The position numbers and the translations under genes were made by a program. From an uncultured Bacilli bacterium (lineage in GTDB: Bacteria; Bacillota_I; Bacilli_A; RFN20; CAG-631): DNA of 23,563 bases. The notes beneath the pieces are model-generated. The model had not been told where the DNA came from. It searched no databases and saw only the letters and a program-made list of their open reading frames with translations. Every line of letters begins with the position of its first letter. The first letter of the stretch is position 1. Of this stretch, positions 1-7,209 are shown piece after piece. The stretch lies in assembly GCA_934215405.1 (NCBI GenBank), contig CAKPZU010000018.1, forward strand, positions 1 through 23,563, read 5' to 3'.

Positions 1-4
1 TCTC

Positions 5-44
5 TTTTCTGTAACATACGTGTATTTTCTGTAATAAACATGTA
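5..44. repeat. Two tandem copies of a 20-bp repeat
   Basis: Positions 5-24 and 25-44 are head-to-tail copies of a 20-base unit beginning TTTTCTGTAA and ending TGTA, identical at 17 of 20 positions. They lie about 45 bp upstream of the -10 box of the first gene. They could be binding sites for a regulator or the edge of a longer array that starts outside the window; only two copies are visible. Confidence 0.55.
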
Positions 45-85
45 ATATTAATAACTTAATTGTAATCAATAATGAATTAAATTTA

Positions 86-94
86 TGTTATAAT
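86..94 (+). promoter_or_regulatory. Extended -10 promoter of the first membrane protein gene
   Basis: TGTTATAAT at 86-94 is a perfect extended -10 element (TGn followed by TATAAT). No good -35 box sits 17 bp upstream, as is usual for extended -10 promoters. Transcription would begin near position 101, about 20 bases before the GAGG ribosome binding site at 120-123. Confidence 0.6.
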
Positions 95-185
95 AGTCAT
101 TGCAATATAAAAGATGAATGAGGATTGATTAGAAAAGAAAAAAAATTTAAAGAAAAGTTTTAGTAGTAATGGTTTATTTATTTTA

Positions 186-689
186 ATGTTTTTAGGTTTA
201 GTTATTCTTGCAATGGGATTTTTAGCAGCAGTTATTTATAAGCCTGAAAATGGAGATCCATCAACTTACACTGGCTTTAATGTTATGTTTGGAAAAGTAT
301 TAACTGATTCTGAAAACACTTTTATTGGAGGAATTTTCTCAGGATTGGGAGCAGTAAAAAGTTCAATTGTTTTTTCATTTCCTGCAGTTATGGGATTTTT
401 CCTTCCATTACTTGGTTCAGTAGTTGCTGGACTTTTATTAAAGAACAATAAATTTATTGCTGGAATCATTATTGCTGCATGCTTTATCGCTTCAGCCGTA
501 TTATTATTTATGATGCCTCAAATTACATCAATCAAAATTGAAGCAACATCAATAATTGGCGATGCAAAACCAACTATTAAAACATTTGCAGACATGGGTT
601 ACACTTTAGGTGTTGGAAGTATTATTGCTGGTGCTGTATCATCACTTGGTGCGCTTACATCTTTAGGTTTAGTTGTTATTTCAAAGTAA
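186..689 (+). CDS. Small four-helix membrane protein, uncertain start
   Basis: I do not recognise a family. From the ATG at 186 the protein has 167 residues and four hydrophobic segments (about 1-18, 59-85, 90-110 and 138-165), joined by a polar loop at 19-55 and a second at 111-137. It is rich in Gly, Ala and Ile, as in integral membrane proteins. The ATG at 186 has no ribosome binding site, and the frame stays open and coding-like back to 129, adding a lysine-rich stretch (EKKKNLKKS) that would be a normal cytoplasmic flank for helix 1. A GAGG at 120-123 is well placed for initiation at the TTA codon at 129, which is not a usual start. In the same frame an ATG at 114 is cut off by a TGA at 126. 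The true start is therefore probably upstream of 186. The gene ends at a clear terminator. Confidence 0.7.
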   Translation: MFLGLVILAMGFLAAVIYKPENGDPSTYTGFNVMFGKVLTDSENTFIGGIFSGLGAVKSSIVFSFPAVMGFFLPLLGSVVAGLLLKNNKFIAGIIIAACFIASAVLLFMMPQITSIKIEATSIIGDAKPTIKTFADMGYTLGVGSIIAGAVSSLGALTSLGLVVISK

Positions 690-710
690 TTGAGTAAAAC
701 TGAATATCTT

Positions 711-745
711 AAGTCTATTGGTTATTAATCAATAGGCTTTTTTTG
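711..745 (+). terminator. Rho-independent terminator of the first gene
   Basis: AGTCTATTG at 712-720 pairs with CAATAGGCT at 730-738 (one G-T pair) across a 9-base loop, followed by a T-run to 744. Confidence 0.85.
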
Positions 746-747
746 TT

Positions 748-774
748 AAAAAAGATTTCACAAAAAGTGAAACC
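748..774 (-). terminator. Terminator of the SGNH esterase gene
   Basis: On the minus strand the arms TTTCAC and GTGAAA (756-761 and 767-772) enclose a 5-base loop and are followed by T6 (A6 at 748-753 on the plus strand). It lies just after the minus-strand stop codon at 779. Confidence 0.7.
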
Positions 775-778
775 TCAT

Positions 779-1900
779 TTACTCATATATTGAAACAATA
801 AATTTTCCTAAGCTTTCTCCAGCATATTTATGCATAGCTTCATTTGGATGATAAGCTGGCATTACCCCACCAACTTTAGCTAATGAATCAAATTCATAAT
901 AATAGCAATTATTAGGATATTTATTAGCAACCTCTTGTATAGTATCCTTTAAGGCAAAGCTATCACTCATCATACCATGTGATAATACAATAATAGTCTT
1001 ATTTCCATATGTGTTTAATATATCATCAATTAATAAGCAATAATTATTTATAAAGCCATCAATAAAGGCTTTTTTATCTGCTGCCTTATTAGCATACATT
1101 GCTCCATCATTAGTACCAGCATTAATTACTACAATATCTGGTATATATAAGTTGTTATTCCATGTTGGAGCATTACTATTAAAGCTACAGCTTTTAAAGC
1201 TACTTAATAAGGAAGCCTTCATACCATTTTTAACACTATCGCTCCAGCCACAATAAATGCCATATCCTCTTTTACAGGTTACCTGAAAATCACAATGTAA
1301 ATAATTTGAAGCATAATAAGCATATGATTTAGAAGCATTTTCTATTTCTTTAGTTTCACTATCATATTCACTATTACCCTCAATTCCTGAAGCACATGTA
1401 ATTGAATCACCAATATATTCTAATTTAATATTGCTATAGTTTGGCTTTTTTAGTAATTCTCCAGATGTTTTTATATTATTAATATAAATACTTCCAAAAT
1501 CATCATCTGTTATTTTCATTAGTTTAATTGTATGCTCTTTATCTTCTAAATTTTTTGCTAAGACAAATTCTTTACTATCTGGCTTTACTAATATTTTGTT
1601 CACCTTTGTTGGATCTGTTTCATTATCAATAAAGGCACACATATATGAATCATTAGTACTACTCATACTAATAATTAAATCAGTTCCTTTAAAGTTAACC
1701 TCTAAATAAGTATTGCTTTGGTAAAAAACAACCTTATTATCAATTAATGCTGTTTTACCAACAAATTTAACATATTCATTTTCTCTATAATTTTCATCAA
1801 AGCTAACACTATTTACTTCTTCCTTCATAGATATTTCCTCATTCGTATTATTACAAGACATTAAAGCTAAACAAACAAATAAAAGTATTTTGTTTTTCAT
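779..1900 (-). CDS. Secreted SGNH (CE2-type) carbohydrate esterase lipoprotein
   Basis: A predicted surface-anchored esterase, most likely removing acetyl groups from glycans. The N-terminus is a lipoprotein signal peptide with the lipobox LMSC (lipidated Cys16). Residues about 40-150 look like the beta-sandwich domain that precedes the catalytic domain in carbohydrate esterase family 2. The SGNH catalytic domain follows: GDSIT at 164-168 with nucleophile Ser166, a block-II-like GYGIYCGW at 212-219, GTND at 262-265, and HPN at 351-353 with the likely catalytic His351. At 373 residues it matches a complete CE2 enzyme. The ATG at 1900 is chosen for its GAGGG ribosome binding site 7 bases upstream and the immediate signal peptide. 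It stands alone between a terminator and a divergent promoter. The fold and esterase activity are well supported; the substrate (xylan, other plant glycan or host glycan) is inference. Confidence 0.88.
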   Translation of the reverse strand: MKNKILLFVCLALMSCNNTNEEISMKEEVNSVSFDENYRENEYVKFVGKTALIDNKVVFYQSNTYLEVNFKGTDLIISMSSTNDSYMCAFIDNETDPTKVNKILVKPDSKEFVLAKNLEDKEHTIKLMKITDDDFGSIYINNIKTSGELLKKPNYSNIKLEYIGDSITCASGIEGNSEYDSETKEIENASKSYAYYASNYLHCDFQVTCKRGYGIYCGWSDSVKNGMKASLLSSFKSCSFNSNAPTWNNNLYIPDIVVINAGTNDGAMYANKAADKKAFIDGFINNYCLLIDDILNTYGNKTIIVLSHGMMSDSFALKDTIQEVANKYPNNCYYYEFDSLAKVGGVMPAYHPNEAMHKYAGESLGKFIVSIYE

Positions 1901-1945
1901 AATTTTTCCCTCGCTTAAATAATATCATATTTAAAAAAAAATCAC

Positions 1946-1951
1946 ATTATA
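1946..1951 (-). promoter_or_regulatory. -10 box of the esterase promoter
   Basis: ATTATA on the plus strand reads TATAAT on the minus strand, 46 bases from the esterase start codon. A hexamer 17 bp further upstream (CCACAA) is a poor -35, so this is a tentative call based on the perfect -10. Confidence 0.4.
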
Positions 1952-1971
1952 TTTTTTAAATCAATATATTG

Positions 1972-1980
1972 TGGTACAAT
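1972..1980 (+). promoter_or_regulatory. Extended -10 promoter of the M16C peptidase gene
   Basis: TGGTACAAT at 1972-1980 combines the TGn extension with TACAAT (five of six consensus bases). It lies 27 bp before the ATG at 2008, and the AAGGAG ribosome binding site is at 1994-1999. It is divergent from the esterase promoter within a 107-bp intergenic region. Confidence 0.5.
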
Positions 1981-2007
1981 ATATTTAATATGTAAGGAGA
2001 AACTATT

Positions 2008-4896
2008 ATGAAATTAAATGATACAATACATAATTTTAAGCTTATTTCAATTGAAGATGTTAAGGATATCAATGCAAGGCTTTATCAATTTGAGCACATT
2101 AAATCAAAAGGATTAGTTGCTTATTTAGAATGTGATGATACTAATTGCTGCTTTGCTATTGGCTTTAAAACATTACCTGAGGATTCAACTGGAGTTTGCC
2201 ATATTATTGAACATAGCTTATTATGTGGCTCTAAAAAATATCCATTAAAGGAACCATTTGTTAATCTACTTAAAACTTCTTTATCAACATTTTTAAATGC
2301 TTTTACAGCCTATGACTGGACTATGTATCCATTTGCATCACAAACACCAAAGGATTTTGATAATATCTTAAAAATTTATTGTGATGCAGTATTTAATCCT
2401 TTATCAGTAATTGATGAAAAACCATTTTTACAAGAAGGTTGGCATTTAGAGCTATTAAATGAAAATGATCTTCCTTCATATAAGGGCGTTGTTTATAATG
2501 AAATGAAAGGTGCTATGAGTAGCGTTGATGAATGCTTAACGCAAGCAACTCTTGAAGCAATGTATAAAGATACATGTTATAGACATAATTCAGGTGGTGA
2601 TCCTGATGTTATTCCAAACCTTACTTATGAAGCATATAAGGATTTTTATCATAGACATTATACTCCACAAAATGCTTTAACTTATTTTTATGGAAAGCTA
2701 AATATTGAAGAAAAATTACAATTCTTGGATGAAGAATATTTTAGTAAATATGAAGCTAATAATGATGTAATTACTATAACTCCACAAAAGCCATTAATTA
2801 ATTTAGATTATAAAAAAGAATATGAAATAGGTGAAGATGAGGATGTAAAAGATAATACATATATGAGCTTATGCTATGGCTTAGATAATTATAACAACAA
2901 TGAAACATTAATGGCCGTAAATGTTTTATGTGATGCTTTATTATCAAAAAATGATTCACCACTAAAGAAAGCAATGCTAGATGCTAAGCTAGCTCAAAAT
3001 GTTGAATGTAGAATTGATGATGATAATATTATTCCAGCCTTACATATTTACCTTCAAAAAACAAATGTTAATAAAAAAGAAGAATTTAGAAGCACTTTTA
3101 TTAATGAAGTAAAAAAATTAGTTGATAATGGCATTGATAAAGAATTACTTCTTGCTTCTATTAATCACTTAGAATTTAAGGATAAGGAATTAGATGCAGG
3201 TGGAATGCCAAAGGGCTTAATTTTTGCTATGCAAATGATGGGAAGCTTTAATTACAATGGCAAATTAACATCTCACTTAGAATTTATAGATAATTATCAA
3301 AAATTTAAAAAAGAATTATACAATGGCTATTTTGAAAAAATACTAGAAAAATATATTTTAAATAGTAATCATTATGTTCAAGTAGTTTTAACTCCTTCAA
3401 AAGAATTAGGATTAAAAAAGAAAAAGCTAATGGATGAAAAAATGAAGCAAATTAAGGATAATATGTCACATGAAGAAGTATTAGCCTTAATTAAGCAAAC
3501 TAATGAATTAATAGCCTATCAAAACCATGTTGATACTAAAAAAGAACTAAAATGCTTACCACAATTAAAATTAAAGGATATTCCTACATCAATTAATTAT
3601 TTAGCTACTAAAAAAGATACAATTAATGGAATGCGTGTAATTACGCATAACTTAAATACTAATGATATTGCTTATTTAAGAATGTATTTTTCTGTTAAGA
3701 AAATTAATGAGGAAGATTTACCTTATGTTTTATTATTAAAATGTTTATTAAGAAATGTTCCAACAAATAATTACGATACATTAGCATTAAATAATATTAT
3801 TAAAACCTTTTTAGGTGATTTATATTTTAATGAATTAGTGTTTTCAAAGGATAAGGATGATTATTCATTCTTATTTAAAGTGTCAACAAGTGCTTTAAAT
3901 GAAAACATTAATTATATTCCTAATATGATAAATGAAGTCCTTCTACATTCAAAATTCAATAAAAAGGAAGTACTTCAAATTATAAAGCAAATAACTACTT
4001 CTTTAAGACAATCAATTATTGAAAATGGTAATAGAATAGCTAAAGATATGGCTAGATCTTGCTTTACTAAAGAAGCAAGCATTACAACAAATGGCTTATC
4101 TGGCTTAAATGTTTATAAATTCTTTAATAGCTTAAGCAATAACTATAACCATACATTAGTTAATAAAAAGCTTAAAGAAATAAGTGAAAAAATATTTAAT
4201 AAGAAAAATGCTATTATTTCATTATCTGGTAATGATACTACTTTAGCTTTATTAAAAGCATCTATTAAAAATATAAAGCTTCCTCGTAAGGAATATGCAG
4301 ATGTTTTAAATGTAACATTATCAAAGGATAAAAATTGTGCTTTAAAGATTCCAAGTGGAGTTTCTTATAATGCTTTAGCTAGCTCATTAAATGTAGTTAA
4401 CGAAAAATTTAGTGGAAAATACCTAGTATTATCTCATATTGTTAATTATGATTATTTATGGGCTGAAATTAGAGTTAAAGGTGGAGCTTATGGCTGTTCA
4501 CTTCAGGTTTATAAAAATAATGATGTAGCTTTTTCAACATATAGAGATCCAAATGTTAAAAATTCATATCAAACATTTAAGAATTTAGTTAAATATTTAA
4601 AAGACTTTAAGGTATCTAAGGATGAATTCACATCATATATAATTGGTGCAATGGGTGGATTTGATGCTCCATTATCTAATCCTTTATTAATTGATACTTG
4701 GGATATTAACTATTTATCAAATTATACAAAGGAAGATAAAATCAATTTGAAGAAGCAAATATTAAAAACTAAAATTGAAGATATTAATGAATTAGCTAGT
4801 GTTTTTGAAAAATTATTTAATGATTGTGCTACTTATACAATTGGTAATGAAGCAAAAATTAATGAATATGATTTTGATTCAGTAAAATCTTTATAA
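2008..4896 (+). CDS. M16C-family zinc metallopeptidase (presequence-protease/insulinase type)
   Basis: A full-length (962 residues) single-chain peptidase of the pitrilysin clan, resembling mitochondrial presequence protease and its bacterial relatives, which degrade unstructured peptides inside a closed chamber. The inverted zinc motif HIIEH is at 65-69: His65 and His69 as ligands and Glu68 as catalytic base. The third ligand is Glu165 in NEMKGAMS, with the spacing typical of M16C. The C-terminal half carries KGGAYG near 826-830 and YRDPN near 844, the substrate-binding block of this family. There is no signal peptide, so it is probably cytoplasmic and recycles peptides. AAGGAG sits 8 bases before the ATG. 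The gene is monocistronic, bounded by its own promoter and a long hairpin terminator. All key residues are present, so I expect it to be active. Confidence 0.95.
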   Translation: MKLNDTIHNFKLISIEDVKDINARLYQFEHIKSKGLVAYLECDDTNCCFAIGFKTLPEDSTGVCHIIEHSLLCGSKKYPLKEPFVNLLKTSLSTFLNAFTAYDWTMYPFASQTPKDFDNILKIYCDAVFNPLSVIDEKPFLQEGWHLELLNENDLPSYKGVVYNEMKGAMSSVDECLTQATLEAMYKDTCYRHNSGGDPDVIPNLTYEAYKDFYHRHYTPQNALTYFYGKLNIEEKLQFLDEEYFSKYEANNDVITITPQKPLINLDYKKEYEIGEDEDVKDNTYMSLCYGLDNYNNNETLMAVNVLCDALLSKNDSPLKKAMLDAKLAQNVECRIDDDNIIPALHIYLQKTNVNKKEEFRSTFINEVKKLVDNGIDKELLLASINHLEFKDKELDAGGMPKGLIFAMQMMGSFNYNGKLTSHLEFIDNYQKFKKELYNGYFEKILEKYILNSNHYVQVVLTPSKELGLKKKKLMDEKMKQIKDNMSHEEVLALIKQTNELIAYQNHVDTKKELKCLPQLKLKDIPTSINYLATKKDTINGMRVITHNLNTNDIAYLRMYFSVKKINEEDLPYVLLLKCLLRNVPTNNYDTLALNNIIKTFLGDLYFNELVFSKDKDDYSFLFKVSTSALNENINYIPNMINEVLLHSKFNKKEVLQIIKQITTSLRQSIIENGNRIAKDMARSCFTKEASITTNGLSGLNVYKFFNSLSNNYNHTLVNKKLKEISEKIFNKKNAIISLSGNDTTLALLKASIKNIKLPRKEYADVLNVTLSKDKNCALKIPSGVSYNALASSLNVVNEKFSGKYLVLSHIVNYDYLWAEIRVKGGAYGCSLQVYKNNDVAFSTYRDPNVKNSYQTFKNLVKYLKDFKVSKDEFTSYIIGAMGGFDAPLSNPLLIDTWDINYLSNYTKEDKINLKKQILKTKIEDINELASVFEKLFNDCATYTIGNEAKINEYDFDSVKSL

Positions 4897-4914
4897 ATTA
4901 TTAAATTTTAATAT

Positions 4915-4980
4915 AAAAGGTTAAAAAATTTCTCTAGGTTACAAAAAAAATGTAATGTAGAGATTTTTTTTAACCTTTTT
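4915..4980. terminator. Very long bidirectional terminator hairpin
   Basis: The 22-base left arm at 4915-4936 pairs with 4958-4979 with only two mismatches, and an inner TTACA/TGTAA pair extends the stem. The outer arms carry A-runs on the left and T-runs on the right, so it can terminate transcription in either direction. It separates the peptidase gene from the AbiE locus. Confidence 0.85.
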
Positions 4981-5035
4981 AAATATATTAACAATTTCAT
5001 TAATTTTAAAATTTTTATTTTTATATTGGTATTTT

Positions 5036-5064
5036 TTGCACGTAGATATACCTTTTAGTATATT
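5036..5064 (+). promoter_or_regulatory. AbiE operon promoter with overlapping inverted repeat
   Basis: TTGCAC at 5036-5041, a 17-bp spacer and TATATT at 5059-5064 form a plausible promoter. A perfect 6-bp inverted repeat, ATATAC (5046-5051) and GTATAT (5058-5063), overlaps the spacer and the -10 box. AbiEi antitoxins are known to repress their own operon by binding inverted repeats in the promoter, so this is the likely operator; the assignment is inference. Confidence 0.5.
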
Positions 5065-5121
5065 TACTTGCTAAATAAGCCATTAAATGTTAAAATATTA
5101 ATAGAAAAGAGGTTTTATAAT

Positions 5122-5883
5122 ATGAAATACTTTAAAGAATTATCCCAATTCAACACTTTTACGCTTAGTGATGCTAGTAAGATAATAGGAAACCTTCCTG
5201 CTACAAAAAAATATCTTAGTTCAATGATTAATTCGGGCTATGTAAAAAAGATAAGAAGAAATCTTTATACTTGCTATGATGTTGCATTGAGTGAAGATTG
5301 TGCAAATAGATTTCAAATTGCCTCAAGTATTAATAAAAATTCTTACATTTCATATCATAGTGCCTTTGAATTTTATGGCTATTACAATCAAGTGTTTTAT
5401 ACAATTCAAGTATCATCATGTAAAAGATTTGCACCATTTGATTATGATGGCTATTCATATGAATGCTATTTAAATGATATCTCTATTCAAATTGATAATA
5501 TTAAAGGTGCAAAAGTGACATCTATTGAAAGAACAATCATTGATTCGATAAATATGCTAGGGAAAGTCATGGATATTGAAGAACTTGTAAAATGTCTTGA
5601 CCTTGTTCATTTTGTTAATGAAGAAAAACTAATTGAGGTTTTAAAAGCATATAATAAAGAAGTACTCTATAGAAAGGTTGGATATATCCTTTATTATTAT
5701 AAGGATGAATTTAAATTAAGTAATTCATTTTTGGAATTATGTATATCAAAAGGATTACTATCAAATCATGGTAGCCTTGTTAATAACGACAAAGATAATC
5801 TTGTATATGATTCAAAATGGGGACTTTATGTATATAAAGATTTTAGAAAATTAGCAAATAAAGGAGGAAATATTGATGTTTAA
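5122..5883 (+). CDS. abiEi: AbiEi-type antitoxin (type IV toxin-antitoxin)
   Basis: A 253-residue antitoxin and autorepressor. The first ~55 residues form a winged-helix DNA-binding domain of the AbiEi type (helix-rich start, then SGYVKKIRRNLYT as the wing). The rest is the AbiEi C-terminal domain, with the usual SYISYHSAFEFYG block and the SIERTIID segment that characterises the family. The ATG at 5122 is preferred over the upstream in-frame TTG at 5068 because AAAGAGG lies 9 bases before it and the protein then starts at the expected point of the family. Its 3' end overlaps the next gene by 8 bases, indicating translational coupling. In type IV systems the antitoxin counteracts the toxin without a stable complex; here it probably also binds the inverted repeat at 5046-5063. 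It is clearly a family member by context and fold, though identity to characterised proteins is probably low. Confidence 0.88.
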   Translation: MKYFKELSQFNTFTLSDASKIIGNLPATKKYLSSMINSGYVKKIRRNLYTCYDVALSEDCANRFQIASSINKNSYISYHSAFEFYGYYNQVFYTIQVSSCKRFAPFDYDGYSYECYLNDISIQIDNIKGAKVTSIERTIIDSINMLGKVMDIEELVKCLDLVHFVNEEKLIEVLKAYNKEVLYRKVGYILYYYKDEFKLSNSFLELCISKGLLSNHGSLVNNDKDNLVYDSKWGLYVYKDFRKLANKGGNIDV

Positions 5884-6823
5884 ATATACAGCAAAAGAAA
5901 TCAATAAAATTGCCGATAAAACTAATTTCAATAAAAACACTTGTGAAAAAGTTTTAAGATTGTTTTCAATTTTAAATTTTATAATTAATAGTGAAATAGC
6001 AAATATGGTGGCATTAAAAGGTGGTACTGCTATTAATTTGTTTTTGCTTGATTTACCACGGCTTAGTGTTGATATCGATTTAGATTTCATTCTTCCTTTA
6101 GCTAAGGAATCCATGCTTTCTTATAGAAAACAAATAGATTATTCAATTAGAAACTTTATGGAAAAAGATGGATATCACCTTTCAGATAAATCTAAATTCG
6201 TCCACACATTAGATTCATATGTTTATTCATATTCAACCACTTCAGGTAGTAATGATATTTTAAAAATAGAAATCAACTATTCAAATAGAGTTCACATATT
6301 AAAGCCAAATATTAAAAAGTCAACAAATATACTTGCTGAAACTTGCTCATTTAACATTTTAGATGATAACGAACTGATAGGTTCAAAAATAAACGCTCTT
6401 CTTGTAAGAACAACTCCAAGAGATGTTTATGATGTTTATAATTTTATTAAAAATAATATGATTTTAGATAAGATACTTGTAAAGAAAATAGCAATATTCT
6501 ATGCTTGCTTAGGTTCAAATATACCGATCAATTTTGATGACATTATTAATAAAGCTATAGAAAAAATTCAAAACTTGAATTATCAAAAAATAAAAGAAAC
6601 ATTAATACCAGTTTTACATAAAGGAATTAAATTTGATGTTGTTGAAGTAACAACTAATGTTTCAGCATTTATTAAAGAAATTTTTGTTTTAGATGCAAAC
6701 GATATTGAATTTATAAATAATATTAATAGTAAATCATATAATCCAAATATTCTTTTTAAAGGATATGAAATAGAAAATATTTCTAACCATCCGATGGCTT
6801 TATGGAAAATAACTAATAAATAA
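5876..6823 (+). CDS. abiEii: AbiEii-type nucleotidyltransferase toxin
   Basis: A 315-residue toxin with a DNA polymerase beta-like nucleotidyltransferase fold. The signature is intact: KGGT at 48-51, then SVDIDLDF at 64-71 with the metal-binding Asp66 and Asp68. A conserved acidic strand (KIEINY) follows, and then the family motif IV region (KINALLVRTTPRDVYD). Characterised AbiEii and MenT relatives transfer nucleotides to targets such as tRNA acceptor ends and so block growth. The ATG at 5876 has AGGAGG 8 bases upstream; an adjoining TTG at 5873 is too close. It overlaps the antitoxin stop codon. With all motifs present it should be active. No terminator is visible in the 21 bases before the converging gene. 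Confidence 0.92.
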   Translation: MFKYTAKEINKIADKTNFNKNTCEKVLRLFSILNFIINSEIANMVALKGGTAINLFLLDLPRLSVDIDLDFILPLAKESMLSYRKQIDYSIRNFMEKDGYHLSDKSKFVHTLDSYVYSYSTTSGSNDILKIEINYSNRVHILKPNIKKSTNILAETCSFNILDDNELIGSKINALLVRTTPRDVYDVYNFIKNNMILDKILVKKIAIFYACLGSNIPINFDDIINKAIEKIQNLNYQKIKETLIPVLHKGIKFDVVEVTTNVSAFIKEIFVLDANDIEFINNINSKSYNPNILFKGYEIENISNHPMALWKITNK

Positions 6824-6844
6824 TTCATTTTTATTATAAATTAA

Positions 6845-7120
6845 TTACTTGTGCTTCCAATTGTAATACTCATCATCACGTGAAAAGTCAAAAGTTTGTT
6901 CGTTATAAATATATTCAATAAATTCATTTTTACTATATAATTCAGTAAACATCTCAAGTGATAAGGTATATGATGAATTATCATTAAAAACATATATTTT
7001 ATCATTTTTTAAAATAAAGTATGTTTTATTTTTATTATTAACTGATAAAAGAACCTTTTTCTCTTTTAGCATTAATATTGCTATTTTTATATCATTAATT
7101 ACTTTAATTTCATTATTCAT
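6845..7120 (-). CDS. Small hypothetical protein
   Basis: I do not recognise this 91-residue protein. It is acidic and lysine-rich, with alternating hydrophobic and polar segments (KKVLLSVNN, TYFILKNDKIYVFND) that suggest a small alpha/beta fold. It has no membrane helix or signal peptide, and it ends in an aromatic, charged tail. The ATG at 7120 is preceded by GAGGGAG at 7132-7138; the 11-base spacing is slightly long, but no better start exists in frame. The frame extends upstream to a TTG at 7168, which lies outside the likely transcript. A TATAAT box at 7142-7147 supports expression. It converges on the AbiEii gene and diverges from the transporter gene. It may be unrelated to the toxin-antitoxin pair. 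Confidence 0.6.
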   Translation of the reverse strand: MNNEIKVINDIKIAILMLKEKKVLLSVNNKNKTYFILKNDKIYVFNDNSSYTLSLEMFTELYSKNEFIEYIYNEQTFDFSRDDEYYNWKHK

Positions 7121-7141
7121 ATCATTTAATACTCCCTCTAT

Positions 7142-7170
7142 ATTATACAATATTGGAAAATAAAGCAAAA
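7142..7170 (-). promoter_or_regulatory. Promoter of the small hypothetical gene
   Basis: On the minus strand TTTTGC (7165-7170), a 17-bp spacer and TATAAT (7142-7147) precede the gene. It interleaves with the divergent promoter at 7153-7181, so the two transcripts may interfere. Confidence 0.5.
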
Positions 7171-7181
7171 TAGATTATAAT
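7153..7181 (+). promoter_or_regulatory. Promoter of the EIIC-like/GHL10 lipoprotein unit
   Basis: TTGGAA at 7153-7158, exactly 17 bp, then TATAAT at 7176-7181. This is a good sigma-A type promoter 29 bp before the start codon at 7210, with TAGGAGAAG as the ribosome binding site. A second TATAAT at 7185-7190 has no clear -35. Confidence 0.65.
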
Positions 7182-7209
7182 AATTATAATTAATTAGGAG
7201 AAGAATTCG

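Noticed and set aside
114..128. Use of the Mycoplasma code with TGA as Trp, which would extend the first gene to the ATG at 114
   Set aside because: All other genes encode Trp with TGG and none is interrupted by TGA, so code 4 is unlikely; a single TGA does not justify it.
4915..4980. Long inverted repeat as a miniature transposable element
   Set aside because: Arms are A/T-run based, there is no target-site duplication that I can see, and it sits exactly where a terminator is needed.
5068..5121. Longer AbiEi form starting at TTG 5068
   Set aside because: No ribosome binding site and a position at or before the likely transcription start; ATG 5122 has AAAGAGG at correct spacing.
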